NCBI RefSeq assembly: GCF_014201355.1
Contig: NZ_JACHEG010000006.1
Location: forward strand, 49,905 to 113,904
Direction: 5' to 3'
DNA length: 64,000 bases
DNA from: Aliirhizobium wenxiniae
GTDB taxonomy: Bacteria; Pseudomonadota; Alphaproteobacteria; Rhizobiales; Rhizobiaceae
Shown in pieces: positions 62,543-64,000 of the stretch. Position 1 is the stretch's first letter, and every line of letters begins with the position of its first letter. Under the pieces are notes generated by a model that worked only from the letters and a program-made list of their open reading frames with translations, was not told the DNA's origin and ran no database searches. A program made the position numbers and the translations under genes.

Positions 62543-62812
62543 CTAATCCTTCGACTTAGCCATTTTTCCGACCGCACTTATTCGGTAGGGGCCTTCTCGC
62601 TTTTTCATCACAACGGATTTCCATGTCAGCATGATCTCTCGCTGCGCAACGAGAATATCCACTGATTCATGCACAATTGGCATGTATTCTCGCCACTCAA
62701 GCGGCGAGTTTTGGTCGTTCGCAAGGCTGCGTGCGACTTCGCTCGGGCACGTCGTGCCATTTGGTCTATTTACGACGAAGCTTAAAATCGTTGATATCGC
62801 TTGCTCGCTCAT
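62543..62812 (-). CDS. DUF3253 family protein
   Basis: 89 residues. MSEQAISTILSFVVNRPNGT, TCPSEVARSLANDQNSPLEW, REYMPIVHESVDILVAQREI and the final GPYRIS match the small DUF3253 family, whose fold resembles a winged helix (CPSEVAR is the hallmark). Function unknown; DNA binding is possible. It is first in a tandem pair with the broken copy at 61985-62310. Confidence 0.8.
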   Translation of the reverse strand: MSEQAISTILSFVVNRPNGTTCPSEVARSLANDQNSPLEWREYMPIVHESVDILVAQREIMLTWKSVVMKKREGPYRISAVGKMAKSKD

Positions 62813-63012
62813 AGCTCAGCTTCACTATCTGGGAACGGCCTCAGCTTGATTGCGACGTGGACTCTGCTAAGTACCCGCCGTCCGCCGCGACGAAACCACG
62901 ATTGTTGCGACTGAGGTCTTTAAGGACTTATCGGTGATAGTTGAAGCAAACTAAGCCGGGCGAGCGCCCGGCATTGATGAAGGGCTTCCTTTCTATCGAA
63001 TCGACTGAAAAT

Positions 63013-63040
63013 GGCTGGTCCGCTTGCGGCGGGACCAGCC
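63013..63040 (-). terminator. Terminator after the YciE-like gene
   Basis: GGCTGGTCC (63013-63021) pairs with GGACCAGCC (63032-63040), and on the minus strand ATTTTC follows. It lies 20 bases past the stop at 63060. Confidence 0.7.
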
Positions 63041-63059
63041 ATTTGGTCAAGCAACGTGA

Positions 63060-63737
63060 TTATTCGTCGTCGTATTCGGCTGCGGCAGCGTTAACCGAAT
63101 CCTCAGCGAGTTCCGTAAGATTGGCGTCGGCAGCTTTTTCCTGCGCGAGTATGTCATCGATGAGTTGCTTGGCTTCATCCATACCAAGAGCGTCGGCAAA
63201 AGCACGCATCGAACCGTAACGTGTGATTTCATAGTGTTCGATCGCCTGGCAGCTGAAGATGATCGCGGCGTCCGCAGCGACGCTTGAGCCAAAATCCTCA
63301 AGCAGGCTTTCGCTTTCTTCGAGGATGCCGTCGATGGCGTCGCACTTTTCAGCTTTGGCGCGTTTACCGAGAAGCTCGAAAATCGCTTCAAGTTTTTCGA
63401 TCTGGCTGGCGGTTTCTTCACGATGCGAGGTTAGAGCCTCGACAAGCTCAGGTTGGTCGGCTGCCTTGATCATCTTTGGCAAAGACTTATAGATTTTCTT
63501 CTCGGCATAGTAGATATCGCCGAGGGCATGCTCGAACAAGTCAGAGAGGCTCTTGTCGTCCTTTGTGGAGGCCCGTGTCGCTCTGCGAGCGGCGGACTTG
63601 GTCGCCACCGCTTGGGCACGCTTCTTGCGCGTATCGCTGTTTGCAGAGGTGCTCTTCGTTCCAGAGGCGCGCGCGATTTTCGCAGCGGCGGTCTTCGAAG
63701 CTTTGTCGGTCTTGGCAGACTTTTCGGCAGTAGCCAT
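63060..63737 (-). CDS. YciE/DUF892 ferritin-like protein with histone-like N-terminal tail
   Basis: 225 residues. Residues 1-62 are a Lys/Ala/Arg/Ser/Thr-rich low-complexity tail (MATAEKSAKTDKASKTAAAK, later ATKSAARRATRASTKDDKSL) like histone H1 or the tails of some Dps proteins. From 63 onward comes the DUF892 four-helix bundle: LSDLFEHALGDIYYAEKKIY, KSLPKMIKAADQPELVEAL, HREETASQIEKLEAIFEL and CQAIEHYEITRYGSM. E and H ligands for a di-iron site are present. The tail suggests DNA association. An exact EcfG-type promoter lies 42 bases upstream. Confidence 0.88.
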   Translation of the reverse strand: MATAEKSAKTDKASKTAAAKIARASGTKSTSANSDTRKKRAQAVATKSAARRATRASTKDDKSLSDLFEHALGDIYYAEKKIYKSLPKMIKAADQPELVEALTSHREETASQIEKLEAIFELLGKRAKAEKCDAIDGILEESESLLEDFGSSVAADAAIIFSCQAIEHYEITRYGSMRAFADALGMDEAKQLIDDILAQEKAADANLTELAEDSVNAAAAEYDDE

Positions 63738-63778
63738 CGTGATCTCTCCCTTGTGATGCCATCAACTACGCGGGTCAG

Positions 63779-63803
63779 AACGAGAGCGCTTAGCCAAGGT
63801 TCC
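63779..63803 (-). promoter_or_regulatory. EcfG/RpoE2-type promoter, exact core match
   Basis: GGAAC (63803-63799), a 16-base spacer and CGTT (63782-63779) on the minus strand, upstream of the YciE-like start at 63737. YciE-type genes are classical general-stress genes in alphaproteobacteria. Confidence 0.75.
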
Positions 63804-64000
63804 CAACAATAATCAGCGGGGTACCGTTACGCCACCGTGGCCATCTCGCTCCGTTTGAGAATAAGGATCGGTCAGGTCGGCGGAAGGAACATCTTACCGT
63901 CCACGCGAGCGATGGTAGCTCCCCTCCCACTATTTCAAAATGACATCAACGATACTCGAACTGCAGCTCCGTAGCAGTTGCAGCGGTCGTTTCGAGCAAA

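Overview
The window looks like an accessory stretch (large plasmid, chromid or chromosomal island) of a Rhizobiales bacterium of the Rhizobium/Agrobacterium/Neorhizobium kind. The evidence is GC-rich coding with many translationally coupled starts, rhizobial small-protein families (DUF982, BA14K, DUF3253), a Ku remnant, an HWE-type histidine kinase, and repeated GGAAC-N16/17-(C/G/T)GTT sites of the type read by the alphaproteobacterial general-stress sigma factor EcfG/RpoE2. No replication, rRNA or complete tRNA gene was seen.

Layout. 1-6 kb: stress and envelope genes, namely a glycine-rich exported protein cut by the window edge, a 17M-like stress protein, three low-complexity secreted proteins, a glycine-zipper lipoprotein, a DUF982 protein and a double BA14K protein. 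6.3-9.7 kb: a broken ku gene, then an OmpR-type two-component system divergent from a membrane-anchored OB-fold protein. 9.8-12.4 kb: an MFS transporter and an ArsB-like permease. 12.5-14.6 kb: an exported chloroperoxidase-like hydrolase divergent from a GlxA-type regulator. 15.4-24.2 kb: one long co-directional cluster with an OpuB/OsmF-type quaternary-amine ABC transporter, a DUF427 protein, two LLM flavin monooxygenases, an ornithine-cyclodeaminase-like protein and a histidine-ammonia-lyase-fold enzyme without the usual Ala-Ser-Gly cofactor triad. 25-34.4 kb: two divergent TauABC/SsuABC-type transporters, the first with an SsuD-like monooxygenase and a 2-hydroxyacid dehydrogenase. 34.5-42.7 kb: oxidoreductases, a ruined toxin-antitoxin pair, a LysR regulator with a cysteine hydrolase, and a broken pirin. 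42.8-51.3 kb: signalling and stress genes (single-domain response regulator, HWE kinase, Hsp20, zinc alcohol dehydrogenase, CHASE4-GGDEF-EAL protein). 52-54 kb: a LysR/epimerase divergent pair. 54-64 kb: many very small genes, a complete IS3-family element, tandem DUF3253 genes and a YciE-like ferritin-fold protein.

How it works together. The stress genes seem to share EcfG-type promoters. The 15-24 kb cluster reads as uptake and breakdown of a quaternary-amine compound, possibly an aromatic or imidazole betaine; the two Tau/Ssu systems read as uptake of sulfonate-like organics. About ten genes are broken by single-base indels, nonsense codons or deletions, so the window appears to be decaying or frequently exchanged. 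This includes both halves of a toxin-antitoxin module, the catalytic His codon of a dehydrogenase, and an IS lodged exactly between a Shine-Dalgarno sequence and its start codon.
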